Positions 8,592 to 16,398 of a DNA stretch of 64,000 bases are shown here, in pieces (position 1 is the first letter of the stretch; every line of letters starts with the position of its first letter). The stretch covers positions 124,001-188,000 of the forward strand of contig NZ_NSLI01000003.1 of NCBI RefSeq assembly GCF_002288825.1, read 5' to 3'. Made by a program: the position numbers and the translations under genes. The notes beneath the pieces were generated by a model. It was not told the origin of the DNA. It saw only the letters and a program-made list of their open reading frames with translations, and ran no database searches. The DNA comes from Sphingomonas lenta (GTDB lineage Bacteria; Pseudomonadota; Alphaproteobacteria; Sphingomonadales; Sphingomonadaceae).

Positions 8592-10493
8592 TTACCCGCG
8601 CTGGGCGAGTCCTGTCGCGAGCGGGTGCGGCCAGATCGTGACCGCACGCTCGGCCAGTTCGGCGCTGCGCTCCTCGATCGCGGCCTCGTTCCACTCGCCG
8701 CGGCTGGCAAACCACTTGTTGAGCGCGAGCAGGCTCGCGTCGAGCTTGGCGCGTTTTTCCTCGAACATGCCGTTGCCCAGCGAGATGTTCAGCCGGTCGG
8801 TGGTCAGCGTCAGGTTGCCGAGCGTGTGGATCAGGCGTTCGCGCCGCTCGGCTTCGGGCTGCTCCGGCGCGCCCTCCGCGACCGGCAGCGGCCAGTGCGC
8901 TTCCCAGGACTGCGGCATCACATGCTCGATCCACAAGCTCGACGGCCTTGCCAGCGCCTCGGCAAAAGGCCCACGGCTCGCGACCTCCAGCTCCCACAAC
9001 ACGTCTTGGAGGCGCTCGCCCTTGTTGAACCACTTGTATAGCGGGTTGTTGCACATCGCCCAGCGGAGCTCGTCGTCCGACGGGAAGCGCACCGCGGGCC
9101 CCACGGGCTCGGCGAAGCTGTCCACGAGCGACGCGAGCGACGGTCCGCCGTCGCGCAGGAAACGCGCGCCGATCCGCTGGAATACGCCGTTCAGATTTTT
9201 GGCAGTCAGCCCGCAGATCGCGCGGCGGACGACGTAGGAGTAAAGCAGACGGTAGATCGCGCGTGCTTCGTCCTCGCTCAGGCCCGCCTCTGCGACCTGG
9301 AACGCGACCGGGTAGGCGGTGGTGACCTCCCAGCTCGCGAGCTTGCGGCCGAGCCAGTGGAGCGCGGTGCCTTCGCCGTCGGCGCCCTCCAGCGTCAGGT
9401 AGGTGGGCGCGAAGCGGGTCAAGGCGACCAACTCGTCCTCCACGCGCTCGAAACGCTGCTTGCCGCGCGGCCGGGCGAAGTTGCGGTACTCGGCGTAGAG
9501 TTCGCGAAGCGAGGTCGCCTGGCCCGTCAAGGCGGTCAGCACATGGCTGAGGAAATGGTCGAGCCGGGGCCGCGCGGGTCTGGCACCGGGGGCGACCTGT
9601 TCCCAGAACGGTTCCTCGAACGTACCCCATAGCCGGCGGTACAGGTTCTCCGCCGCTTCGCCCTGCGTCTCCGCACGATGGAAGATGTTGTTGCGGACCA
9701 GGTCCATCGCGAGCAGCGGCTTGCCCTTGCTGTTCAGCGTTTCAAAGATGACCTGCGCGTCGTCGCCCTCGCCCAGCGAGATCACCACCAGCTTCATGTG
9801 GCTGAGAAGCGCCTGCAAGAGCGCGTGGAGCCGGCGTGCGGCAAGGCCTAAGTCCTGGTCGCCGTCCGCTTCGTCGCCCACGTCGCGATCGCCTGCCGAT
9901 GCCAGTCCGTAACGGGCATAGTCGTCGATCCACCACATGAAGCGCTGATAGGCGGCGAAGGCGAACGGCACGCCCGTCTGCCGCGGGTTGCCGTTCTGGA
10001 AGTAATATTCCGGGTAGCGTGTGCGGACCTCGTCGGCGGGACGCTCGATAATGGTGTGGATCAGGTCTCGGTCGGCCGGGGTGGGCGACAGCTTGAACCG
10101 GGTGAGCGGGTCGTCGTCGCCGCTCATCGGCTGGTTGAACAGATAGGGCCGGATGCCCTGCACGATGTCTTGGACGCCGCGCCGCTCCGCCACCTCGCGC
10201 AAGGCGGCGAGGAAGAGCTGGAAGGTGGTGAGCCGCTGCTGGCCGTCGACCACCTGGATGCGCGGCGTGACGCCCACATTGTAACCGTCGCCGCCGGGCG
10301 CGAGGATCAGCGCCCCCATGTAATGCTGGAAGCGGAGCTCTCCGGAGAGCGCCTCGTCCGCCTTGGCCACCACGTCGTGCCAGAAAGGCGCCAGTTCCGT
10401 GTCGCTCCACTGATAGCGGCGCTGGTAGATGGGCACCATGAAGCGGCGCGGGTCGCGTAAGACCTCGTTCACGACATAATCTTTGGCGTCCAT
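8592..10493 (-). CDS. DUF262/DUF1524 protein (GmrSD-type restriction nuclease family)
   Basis: The 633-residue single-chain protein joins a ParB-like DUF262 domain (NTP-dependent GmrS-like part) to a DUF1524 HNH-like nuclease domain (GmrD-like part). DUF262 hallmarks are PIYQRRYQW (21-29), VDGQQRLTT (82-90) and FETLNSKGKPL (near 250). DUF1524 hallmarks are IEHVMPQSW and HTLGNLTLTTDRLNISLGN near the C-terminus, including the metal-binding His of HVMPQ. Fused proteins of this type include type IV enzymes that cut glucosylated-hydroxymethylcytosine DNA and related phage-defence nucleases. No methylase or other defence gene adjoins it. The target is unknown, so I give no gene symbol. Confidence 0.88.
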   Translation of the reverse strand: MDAKDYVVNEVLRDPRRFMVPIYQRRYQWSDTELAPFWHDVVAKADEALSGELRFQHYMGALILAPGGDGYNVGVTPRIQVVDGQQRLTTFQLFLAALREVAERRGVQDIVQGIRPYLFNQPMSGDDDPLTRFKLSPTPADRDLIHTIIERPADEVRTRYPEYYFQNGNPRQTGVPFAFAAYQRFMWWIDDYARYGLASAGDRDVGDEADGDQDLGLAARRLHALLQALLSHMKLVVISLGEGDDAQVIFETLNSKGKPLLAMDLVRNNIFHRAETQGEAAENLYRRLWGTFEEPFWEQVAPGARPARPRLDHFLSHVLTALTGQATSLRELYAEYRNFARPRGKQRFERVEDELVALTRFAPTYLTLEGADGEGTALHWLGRKLASWEVTTAYPVAFQVAEAGLSEDEARAIYRLLYSYVVRRAICGLTAKNLNGVFQRIGARFLRDGGPSLASLVDSFAEPVGPAVRFPSDDELRWAMCNNPLYKWFNKGERLQDVLWELEVASRGPFAEALARPSSLWIEHVMPQSWEAHWPLPVAEGAPEQPEAERRERLIHTLGNLTLTTDRLNISLGNGMFEEKRAKLDASLLALNKWFASRGEWNEAAIEERSAELAERAVTIWPHPLATGLAQRG

Positions 10494-10613
10494 GCTTCCC
10501 CCCGTTTCCTCGGCGGGATAGGCAGTACCGCGGATCAGTCGACAGCCGAAGTGTCCATTTCGGAGCCGATCGGCATGTGACGATGCGGGTGGCTTCTAAC
10601 CTCCATCAATCGT

Positions 10614-10638
10614 TGAACTTTGCTCCGAGCCGCCCGTT
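10614..10638 (+). promoter_or_regulatory. Candidate EcfG promoter of the DUF4142 gene
   Basis: TGAAC (10614-10618), 16 bp, then CGTT (10635-10638). It differs from GGAAC-N16-CGTT only in the first base. The start codon follows 35 bp downstream, with a GAGGAG ribosome binding site in between. Confidence 0.65.
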
Positions 10639-10673
10639 GCCCGTTCCGGGCGGGCTGAGAAGAGGAGCGCGAG

Positions 10674-11207
10674 ATGGATCGCAAGACCTTCGGGACGACG
10701 ATGCTCATGGGATCGCTGGGTTTGGCCGCGGCGCCCGCCATGGGCCAGGGCCGGCGCATGGGCCAGATGATGAACATGATGCAGATGGGCCCGCCCGAGC
10801 GCCGCCACATCACCGACACGCTGCAAGTCGGCGCGGTGGCGCTGGAGACGAGCCGCCTGGCGCAGAGCCGAGCGCAGAACCCGATGGTGCGCCAGTTCGC
10901 CAACTTCGAAGTGGAGGAGCAGACGGGGATCGCGACGATCCTGCGCGAGCTGATGCCCATGGTGCCACCTCCACCGCCGCCCGCCGACCGGCAGATGATG
11001 CAGCAGCTGGCGTCGATGAACGGCGCGGAGTTCGACCGGATGTACCTGACGGGCCAGCTCGACGGGCACAACCGGCTGCGCCAGATCCAGGAGACGTATC
11101 TGTCGCAGGGGCGGAACACGCATAACCGGCATATCGCGACGTTGGCGCGGGGGCGGATCCTGGAGCATATTCAGGATGTGCAGACGCTGCAGGGCGCACG
11201 CGGCTAG
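10674..11207 (+). CDS. DUF4142 domain protein (ferritin-like periplasmic stress protein)
   Basis: The 177-residue secreted protein has a signal peptide (MDRKTFGTTMLMGSLGLAAAPAMG), a methionine-rich stretch (MGQMMNMMQMGPPE) and a DUF4142 four-helix domain (about 45-175, TLQVGAVALETSRLAQSRAQNPMVRQFA). DUF4142 proteins are common in Alphaproteobacteria and often belong to general stress regulons; their biochemical role is not established. ATG 10674 follows AGAGGAGCG. The gene is alone on this strand, convergent with the DNA ligase gene. Its last codons and stop form the left arm of a hairpin (11199-11222). Confidence 0.88.
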   Translation: MDRKTFGTTMLMGSLGLAAAPAMGQGRRMGQMMNMMQMGPPERRHITDTLQVGAVALETSRLAQSRAQNPMVRQFANFEVEEQTGIATILRELMPMVPPPPPPADRQMMQQLASMNGAEFDRMYLTGQLDGHNRLRQIQETYLSQGRNTHNRHIATLARGRILEHIQDVQTLQGARG

Positions 11208-11222
11208 CGACAGCTAGCCGCG
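11199..11222. repeat. Hairpin mirroring the 3' end of the DUF4142 gene
   Basis: A perfect 10-bp inverted repeat: 11199-11208 contains the last codons and the TAG stop, 11213-11222 is its exact reverse complement, and the loop is GACA. No T-run follows, so it is not a classical intrinsic terminator. Confidence 0.85.
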
Positions 11223-11389
11223 AGACGCCCAAAGCCGGCCGGCGCGGGCCCGCCCGCGTTCGACGACGCGGCTTCGCCGCGGCGGGGCTAATGTGGTCGA
11301 TCCCGACTCTCGCGCGAGCGGGGCGAGGGCGGCCTCGCCCCGTGACGTCGGACGGGCTGTGGCCCGCCGGCCGGCGTCGGCTGAACCGC
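11223..11389. repeat. GC-rich intergenic palindromic element E1
   Basis: This 167-bp gap between convergent genes holds a chain of short hairpins: CGCGGC-TTC-GCCGCG near 11266-11281, GGGGCGAGG against CCTCGCCCC near 11321-11342, and CGGGC-TGTG-GCCCG near 11351-11364. The module 11259-11284 recurs at 17684-17709 and, inverted, at 15749-15774. The module 11346-11374 recurs at 44830-44858 with three differences by eye. There is no coding potential. Both borders are gene-end mirror hairpins. Confidence 0.75.
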
Positions 11390-11433
11390 CGAAACATTAC
11401 GTCGGCTAGGTGACTAGCCGACGTAATGTTTCG
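11390..11433. repeat. Perfect 20-bp palindrome mirroring the 3' end of the DNA ligase gene
   Basis: The arm 11414-11433 carries the last ligase codons, whose frame ends at the stop 11406-11408. The arm 11390-11409 is the exact reverse complement of it, and the loop is GTGA (11410-11413). The stem therefore contains the end of the coding sequence. Neither side has a T-run. Confidence 0.9.
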
Positions 11434-12995
11434 ATGCGGTCCGCCTCCGCCGCCGGCTTATCCGTCCGAATCCGCGCGATCCGCGGAAACCGCATCGCCA
11501 CGCCCGATTTGTGCCGCGTCGACGCGTGGATCGAGTCGAACGCGATCTCCAGCACCATGGTCTTCTCCACCTCGCGCACGGGGCCGAAGCGGTTGAGCGT
11601 GTGCGTGCGCACGAACTTGTCGAGGAAGCGCAGCTCCTCGTCGGTGATGCCGCTATACGCCTTGCCGACGGGCTGGAGCTCGCCCTCCTCGTTCCAGCAG
11701 CCGAAGGTGTAGTCGCTGTAATAGCTCGACCGCCGCCCGGAGCCGCGCTGCGCATACATCATGACGCAGTCGGCGGTGAGCGGGTCGCGTTTCCACTTGT
11801 ACCATAGGCCCGCGCGGCGGCCGCCGACGTACGGGCTATCGCGCCGCTTGAGCATCACGCCCTCGATCGCCGCGTCGCGCGCGCCCGCGCGGATCGCCTC
11901 CAGCTCGGTGAAGTCCTCGGCCTCGATTACCCCCGACAGGTCGAAGCGGTCGGGGTCTAGCCGGGGCACGAACGCCTCCAGCCGCTCCCGCCGCTCCGTC
12001 CAGGGCAGGTGCCGAATGTCCTCCGTCCCGTCGACGAGCATGTCGTAGAGGCGGACGAAGGCGGGGTAGTCGCTCAGCATCTTCTGCGAGACGACCTTGC
12101 GCCCGAGCCGCTGCTGAAGCGCATTGAAGCTCGCCGCGCCCTCCACCTCGATGCCGGCGCCCTGGTGCTCGCCCTTCACCATCAGCTCGCCGTCGACGAC
12201 GCCCGGCTCGCTGAACGCGCCCGCGACGTCGGGGAAGGAGCCGGTCACGTCGTCGCCCGTGCGGCTGTAGAGGCGTGTCTGGTCGCCGACGCGCACGATC
12301 TGGACGCGGATGCCGTCCCATTTCCACTCGGCCGCATACACGTCGAGCGACACGCGCGCGTCCTCCAGCCCGTGCGCGAGCATGAAGGGGCGGAAGGTGG
12401 GGACGTCGGCGGGGGTGGGCTGCGGGGCGCGGCCCTCCAGCCATTCGAACAGGGCCGTGTAGGGCGGCTCGAGCCCGTGCCACAGCTCCTCGATCAGGTC
12501 GACGTCCTGCCCGTAGGCTTGCGCGAGCGCGGTCTTGGCGAGGCGCGCCGAGAGGCCGATGCGCGTCTCGCCGGTCGCCATCTTGAGCAGCGCGAACCGT
12601 TCCTCCGCGTCCAATCGGTCGAGCATGCGGCCGAGCTCGGCGGGTGCGTCGGAGCGCGACAGGTGGCGCAGGCGCTCCACCGCCTCCGTCACGCTGATAG
12701 GCGCGGGATCGGCCGGCACGATGGGTGCGGGCCAGAGCAGCGACACCGTCTCCGCCGTGTCGCCCACGAAGTCGCGGCTCATGCGGAAGAGCACGGGATC
12801 GACGCGCGTCTCCACCAGCGCACGGATCAGCGCCGGCTTGACCGCGGGGAGGTCGAGGTCCTCGGTCAGCGCCGCCATCGCCCAACCGCGGTCCGGGTCG
12901 GGCGTGGCCTTCAGATAATCCTCGACCAGCTTGAGCTTGGCGTTGCGGCTGCGGGTGTAGATGAGCGAGTCGAGTAGCGCTGCGAAGGCGTGCAT
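11406..12995 (-). CDS. ATP-dependent DNA ligase (cisplatin-response type)
   Basis: The 529-residue protein seals DNA nicks using ATP. It has an N-terminal domain (about 1-190, starting MHAFAALLDSLIYTRSRNAKL), an adenylation domain with the nucleotidyl-transfer lysine in motif EWKWDGIRVQ, motif III-like LYSRTGDDVT, GVMLKRRDSPYV (motif IV/V region) and WYKWKRDPLT (motif V), then an OB fold. This matches the alphaproteobacterial ligase usually grouped with a DEXH helicase, an exonuclease and the endonuclease PdeM; none of these is seen here. I preferred ATG 12995 over 13016. The gene end is repeated in a perfect palindrome. Confidence 0.93.
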   Translation of the reverse strand: MHAFAALLDSLIYTRSRNAKLKLVEDYLKATPDPDRGWAMAALTEDLDLPAVKPALIRALVETRVDPVLFRMSRDFVGDTAETVSLLWPAPIVPADPAPISVTEAVERLRHLSRSDAPAELGRMLDRLDAEERFALLKMATGETRIGLSARLAKTALAQAYGQDVDLIEELWHGLEPPYTALFEWLEGRAPQPTPADVPTFRPFMLAHGLEDARVSLDVYAAEWKWDGIRVQIVRVGDQTRLYSRTGDDVTGSFPDVAGAFSEPGVVDGELMVKGEHQGAGIEVEGAASFNALQQRLGRKVVSQKMLSDYPAFVRLYDMLVDGTEDIRHLPWTERRERLEAFVPRLDPDRFDLSGVIEAEDFTELEAIRAGARDAAIEGVMLKRRDSPYVGGRRAGLWYKWKRDPLTADCVMMYAQRGSGRRSSYYSDYTFGCWNEEGELQPVGKAYSGITDEELRFLDKFVRTHTLNRFGPVREVEKTMVLEIAFDSIHASTRHKSGVAMRFPRIARIRTDKPAAEADRIETLRRLVT

Positions 12996-13044
12996 GGGGT
13001 GCGAACGCATAGGCAAGCCCGCGCGCTCCCGCTAATCGTTACGG

Positions 13045-13857
13045 GTGCGTCGCTTTCTCCGTCCGCTGCTGATCCTATTCCTGATCGGGGCCGCGTCGCT
13101 CGCCTGGATGCACGCGCAGGCGCGGCGCGATCCCGTGGTCCGGCGCGCCGCCGTGTCGCTGCCGAACTGGCCCGTCGGCGAGCGGACGGTACGCTTGCTG
13201 TTGTGGAGCGACCTCCACCTCGGAGACCGGGCGACCGACCGCGCGCGACTGGAACGGCTGGTGGCGCAGGCCAACGCGCTCCGGCCCGATCTGGTGGTGC
13301 TGGCGGGCGACTACATCGCCGGACACGAACCGCGCGACGCGCTGGTCGCGCCGGGGCTGTCCGCGCTGAGCGGGTTGCGCGCGCCGCTGGGCACGGTCGC
13401 GGTGCTCGGTAACCACGAGTACTGGACGGACGCGCCCCGCGTGCGCCGCGCGTTGGAAGGGGCGGGCGTGACGGTGCTCGCCAACCGAGCGGTGCGCCGC
13501 GGCCCGCTCGCGGTCGGCGGGATCGACGACATGGTCAACCGCCGTGAGGACGTGGTCGCCACCGCTGCGGCGATGCGGGAGGTGGGCGGCGCGCCGCTTG
13601 CGGTCTCCCACTCGCCCGACGTTGCGCCGAGGCTTCCGGCCGGGCTGCCGCTGCTGCTGGCCGGGCACACGCATTGCGGCCAGATCGTGCTGCCGGGGTG
13701 GGGGCCGCCCGTCGAGGTATCCGCGCCGCGCTACCGTTGCGGGCTGGTGCGCGAGGGCGGGCGGCTGACGGTGGTCACGGCGGGGACGGGGACGAGCGTC
13801 CTGCCGCTCCGCTTCGGCGCGCCGCCGGATTGGTGGCTGCTGACGCTGGGCGGGTAA
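13045..13857 (+). CDS. Membrane-anchored metallophosphoesterase (YkuE/YaeI-like)
   Basis: The 270-residue protein has an N-terminal transmembrane helix (residues 5-22, LRPLLILFLIGAASLAWM) and a calcineurin-like phosphoesterase domain. The metal-binding motifs are complete: DLHLG (D56, H58), GDYIAG, GNHEY and GHTHCGQ. Relatives such as YaeI and YkuE act on phospholipid-like substrates at the membrane; the substrate here is unknown. The gene begins divergently, about 50 bp from the ligase start. It resembles in context the ligase-associated endonuclease PdeM, but the membrane anchor argues against that identity. Confidence 0.85.
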   Translation: MRRFLRPLLILFLIGAASLAWMHAQARRDPVVRRAAVSLPNWPVGERTVRLLLWSDLHLGDRATDRARLERLVAQANALRPDLVVLAGDYIAGHEPRDALVAPGLSALSGLRAPLGTVAVLGNHEYWTDAPRVRRALEGAGVTVLANRAVRRGPLAVGGIDDMVNRREDVVATAAAMREVGGAPLAVSHSPDVAPRLPAGLPLLLAGHTHCGQIVLPGWGPPVEVSAPRYRCGLVREGGRLTVVTAGTGTSVLPLRFGAPPDWWLLTLGG

Positions 13858-13904
13858 TCGGGCCGGGGCTGGCGCGTTCGATGGGCGCTGATAGGCTGCG
13901 CCGC

Positions 13905-15173
13905 ATGACGCGCCTCCTCGCCACCCTCCTCCTGGTCCTCGCCGCCGGTTCGACCGCGGCGCAACAGGCTCCGCAGCCCGCCGCGCGGGCGCCGGCGCTG
14001 CACCTGCGGGGTGGGCAATGGTTCGACGGCGAGCGGTTCGGCCCAAGCGAATGGTACGCGGTCGGCGGGCGGTTCACGCGAACCCGGCCCGCGCGCGTCG
14101 ACGCGGTCGTGGACCTGACGGGCCGCTGGGTGATCCCGCCGCTCGCCGAGGCGCACGCGCACGACCTGCAGAACAGCTGGAACGCCGCGAGCAACGCCGC
14201 CGCCTACCTCAGGCGCGGCGTGCTCTACACGGTGCAGATGTGCGCGACGCCGGGCGACGTGGCGCCGTACCGCGGGTTCCTGGACGGGCCCGCGGCACCC
14301 GACGTGCTGTGGGCGGACGGCTGCATCTCGTCGTCCGACGGGCATCCGCTCGGCATGGCGCTGGCGGGCGCCAAGGCGGCCGGCATGGAGGTCAAGCCCG
14401 AGGACGTCCGCGACAAGAGCTATTGGTCGGTCGACACGCCCGCCGACCTCGCCACGCGCTGGGACCGGATCGCGGCATCCAAACCCAAGCTGATCAAGGT
14501 GATCCTGATCGACGCGGCGAACTACGCGGCCAACCGCGCGAACCCGGCGCTGTTCGGGCATAACGGCCTCGACCCCGCGCTCGTGCCCGAAATCGTACGG
14601 CGCGCGCATGGCGTAGGCGCGAAGGTGGCGGCGCATATCGACACCGCCGACGATTTCGCGCGCGCGGCGGGGGCGGGCGTCGACATGGTGGCGCACCTGC
14701 CCGGCTACCGCTTCGCGCGCGGCAAGACGGCGGCGGATTACCGTCTGTCGGACGCGGCGATCGCGGAGGCGAAGCGGCGAGGAACGGTCGTGATCACCAC
14801 GGTGGCGGCGGCGCGCTACTTCCTCCAGGCCAGGCCCGGCGAGCGCGCGGCGCTCATGGCCAACCACGCCGACAACCTCCGGCGGCTGCGCGCGGCGGGG
14901 GTGCGGCTGGCGCTGGGCTCGGACGTCTATGGCGGGTCGGTGGTCGACGAGGTGCGGGCGGTCGACGGCCTTCAGGTGATGACGCGGCCCGAGCTGCTGC
15001 GCGTCGCCGTCGCCGACACGCCACGGCTCCTGTTCCCCGACCGACGGGTGGGCGCGTTCGCGGAAGGCGCGGAGGCGAGCCTGGTGGCGCTGGAAGCGGA
15101 CCCGCTGGCGGACCTGGGCGCGCTCGAACGCGTGGCGCTGGTGATCAAGCGCGGGGCGGTGCACGCGCCTTGA
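13905..15173 (+). CDS. Secreted amidohydrolase-family protein
   Basis: The 422-residue protein starts MTRLLATLLLVLAAGSTAAQQ, a signal peptide, so it acts in the periplasm. The amidohydrolase fold is shown by VDLTGRWVIPPLAEAHAHDL, which holds the metal-binding HxH (HAH). Later come KVAAHIDTADDF, VDMVAHLPGY (a metal His) and LALGSDVYGG (the catalytic Asp). It is close to the imidazolonepropionase-like/amidohydrolase group with unknown substrate. I chose ATG 13905 because the signal peptide starts there. It follows the phosphoesterase by 47 bp on the same strand. Confidence 0.85.
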   Translation: MTRLLATLLLVLAAGSTAAQQAPQPAARAPALHLRGGQWFDGERFGPSEWYAVGGRFTRTRPARVDAVVDLTGRWVIPPLAEAHAHDLQNSWNAASNAAAYLRRGVLYTVQMCATPGDVAPYRGFLDGPAAPDVLWADGCISSSDGHPLGMALAGAKAAGMEVKPEDVRDKSYWSVDTPADLATRWDRIAASKPKLIKVILIDAANYAANRANPALFGHNGLDPALVPEIVRRAHGVGAKVAAHIDTADDFARAAGAGVDMVAHLPGYRFARGKTAADYRLSDAAIAEAKRRGTVVITTVAAARYFLQARPGERAALMANHADNLRRLRAAGVRLALGSDVYGGSVVDEVRAVDGLQVMTRPELLRVAVADTPRLLFPDRRVGAFAEGAEASLVALEADPLADLGALERVALVIKRGAVHAP

Positions 15174-15180
15174 GCCGCGG

Positions 15181-15687
15181 TCAGCGCCTCACCCGACGAT
15201 AGCGGAAGCTGACCTCCTTGGGGCCGCCCTCGCCGCCGATGCGCACCGTTGCGGTCATCGCGTCGGGTCCGGTGCGCTTGAGCGTCAGGCCGTCGAAATA
15301 GGCGGCGTCCCCATCAATCGCGACCAGCGGGAACTCGACCGCTTTTTTCGGCTTGGCGTCCTCCCAGCCGGTCAGGTCGGCGTTGAAGTGGCGCAAGCGG
15401 TAGACGAGCGAACGCCCACGCGGCGCGATCTGGAGGAGCTCGTAGAACATGACGCCGCCCTTGGGGTCGGTCTGGACGAAGTGGCCGGCGATCTGCCCGG
15501 CTTGGGGCGCGGAGTAGACCTCGGTTGCGGGCGCGCCCAGGCCGTCGCCGGTCCAGGCGCCTTCTAGCCAGGCGAGCTGGTCGATCGTGGCGGGGGGTGA
15601 AGGCGCGCCGGGGGCGAGGGAGCGGGTTTCCTGGGCGGCAACGGGCGCGGCGGCGAGTAGGAAGGCGAGGGTGGTGGGTTTTAGCAT
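15181..15687 (-). CDS. DUF6265 family secreted protein
   Basis: The 168-residue protein starts at ATG 15687, with GGAGGACT seven bases upstream. A signal peptide (MLKPTTLAFLLAAAPVAAQ) precedes one lipocalin-like DUF6265 domain with the hallmark block LAWLEGAWTGDG and later MFYELLQIAPRG. The family's function is unknown; small-molecule binding is only suggested by its barrel-like pattern. It is convergent with the amidohydrolase, with 7 bp between stops. Confidence 0.82.
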   Translation of the reverse strand: MLKPTTLAFLLAAAPVAAQETRSLAPGAPSPPATIDQLAWLEGAWTGDGLGAPATEVYSAPQAGQIAGHFVQTDPKGGVMFYELLQIAPRGRSLVYRLRHFNADLTGWEDAKPKKAVEFPLVAIDGDAAYFDGLTLKRTGPDAMTATVRIGGEGGPKEVSFRYRRVRR

Positions 15688-15748
15688 CGGCGAGTCCTCC
15701 CGGGCGGGAGGGTAGCGGATGTGGGGTGAAAGGCGAATCGCTGGGGAG

Positions 15749-15774
15749 CGCCGCGGCGAAGCCACGTCGTCGAT
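15749..15774 (-). repeat. Inverted copy of the E1 module (element E2)
   Basis: The reverse complement of this 26-bp segment (ATCGACGACGTGGCTTCGCCGCGGCG) matches 11259-11284 with about two differences. The surrounding gap 15688-15835 also holds GGCCGAC-CC-GTCGGCC near 15788-15804. There is no coding potential. Confidence 0.65.
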
Positions 15775-15816
15775 CGGGTTCGGCTGGGCCGACCCGTCGG
15801 CCGCTCGGCGAGCTTT

Positions 15817-15847
15817 TCGGAGAGCTAAGCTTGGCTTAGCTCCTCCG
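15817..15847. repeat. Hairpin mirroring the 3' end of dps
   Basis: GAGCTAAGC (15822-15830) and GCTTAGCTC (15834-15842) form a perfect 9-bp stem with a TTG loop. The match continues outward as CGG against CCG after a one-base slip. The right arm is the end of the dps coding strand with its TAA stop (15836-15838). Confidence 0.75.
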
Positions 15848-16336
15848 GCTCGCCTCGAACAGGAACCAAGCCCTCTCTTCCGCCTGGTCGATCCACTCGT
15901 CCGCCAGGCTCGACGTCGCCGTATCCCGAGCCTCCTCCGCCCGCTCGCGCGCGTCGCGGAAGACCTCGACGAGGTGAAGGTTGTCCTCGCGCAGCGTCGC
16001 CAGCATGTCGTGCGGCGGCACGAAATCGCGGTCGTCGTCGCGGATCGTCTGGCGGCACGCGATATCGCCGATCGAGCGGAGCGTCGTGTTGCCCGTCTTG
16101 CGCACGCGCTCGGCGATCACGTCGGTAACGGCCAGGATCTGCGCCGCCTGCTCGTCGAGCATCAGGTGGTAGTCGCGGAAGTGCGGGCCCGAGACGTGCC
16201 AGTGGTAGTTCTTGGTCTTGAGATAGAGCGCATAGGCGTCGGCGAGCGCGACATTGAGCGCGTCGGCCACCGTGCGCGTGTCGTTGCGGTTGAGGTCCGT
16301 GGGCGTGTCGAGGGGCACGGGGGCGGCGTCGGCCAT
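15836..16336 (-). CDS. dps: DNA-protecting ferritin-like protein Dps
   Basis: Dps assembles into a dodecamer that oxidises and stores iron and shields DNA during starvation or oxidative stress. The 166-residue sequence shows the family's ferroxidase-site block KNYHWHVSGPHFRDYHLMLDEQA (about 57-79), cited here for its His, Asp and Glu residues, and the following helix AVTDVIAERVRKTGNTT. Length and layout are normal, and there is no long charged N-terminal tail. It is preceded by a candidate EcfG promoter and ends in a mirrored hairpin. Confidence 0.94.
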   Translation of the reverse strand: MADAAPVPLDTPTDLNRNDTRTVADALNVALADAYALYLKTKNYHWHVSGPHFRDYHLMLDEQAAQILAVTDVIAERVRKTGNTTLRSIGDIACRQTIRDDDRDFVPPHDMLATLREDNLHLVEVFRDARERAEEARDTATSSLADEWIDQAEERAWFLFEASRRS

Positions 16337-16365
16337 GGCGGTGCTCCGATGCTAGTCGGAGGCGG

Positions 16366-16390
16366 AACGACGCGACCGCCGATTGGCTCC
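16366..16390 (-). promoter_or_regulatory. Candidate EcfG promoter of dps
   Basis: On the minus strand GGAGC (16390-16386), 16 bp, then CGTT (16369-16366). One base differs from GGAAC-N16-CGTT. The dps ATG is 30 bp downstream, with GGAG as ribosome binding site. Confidence 0.62.
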
Positions 16391-16398
16391 CGCCTCGC

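Noticed and set aside
13045-13857. Ligase-associated endonuclease PdeM
   Set aside because: The protein has an N-terminal membrane helix and YaeI/YkuE-like blocks, unlike soluble PdeM.
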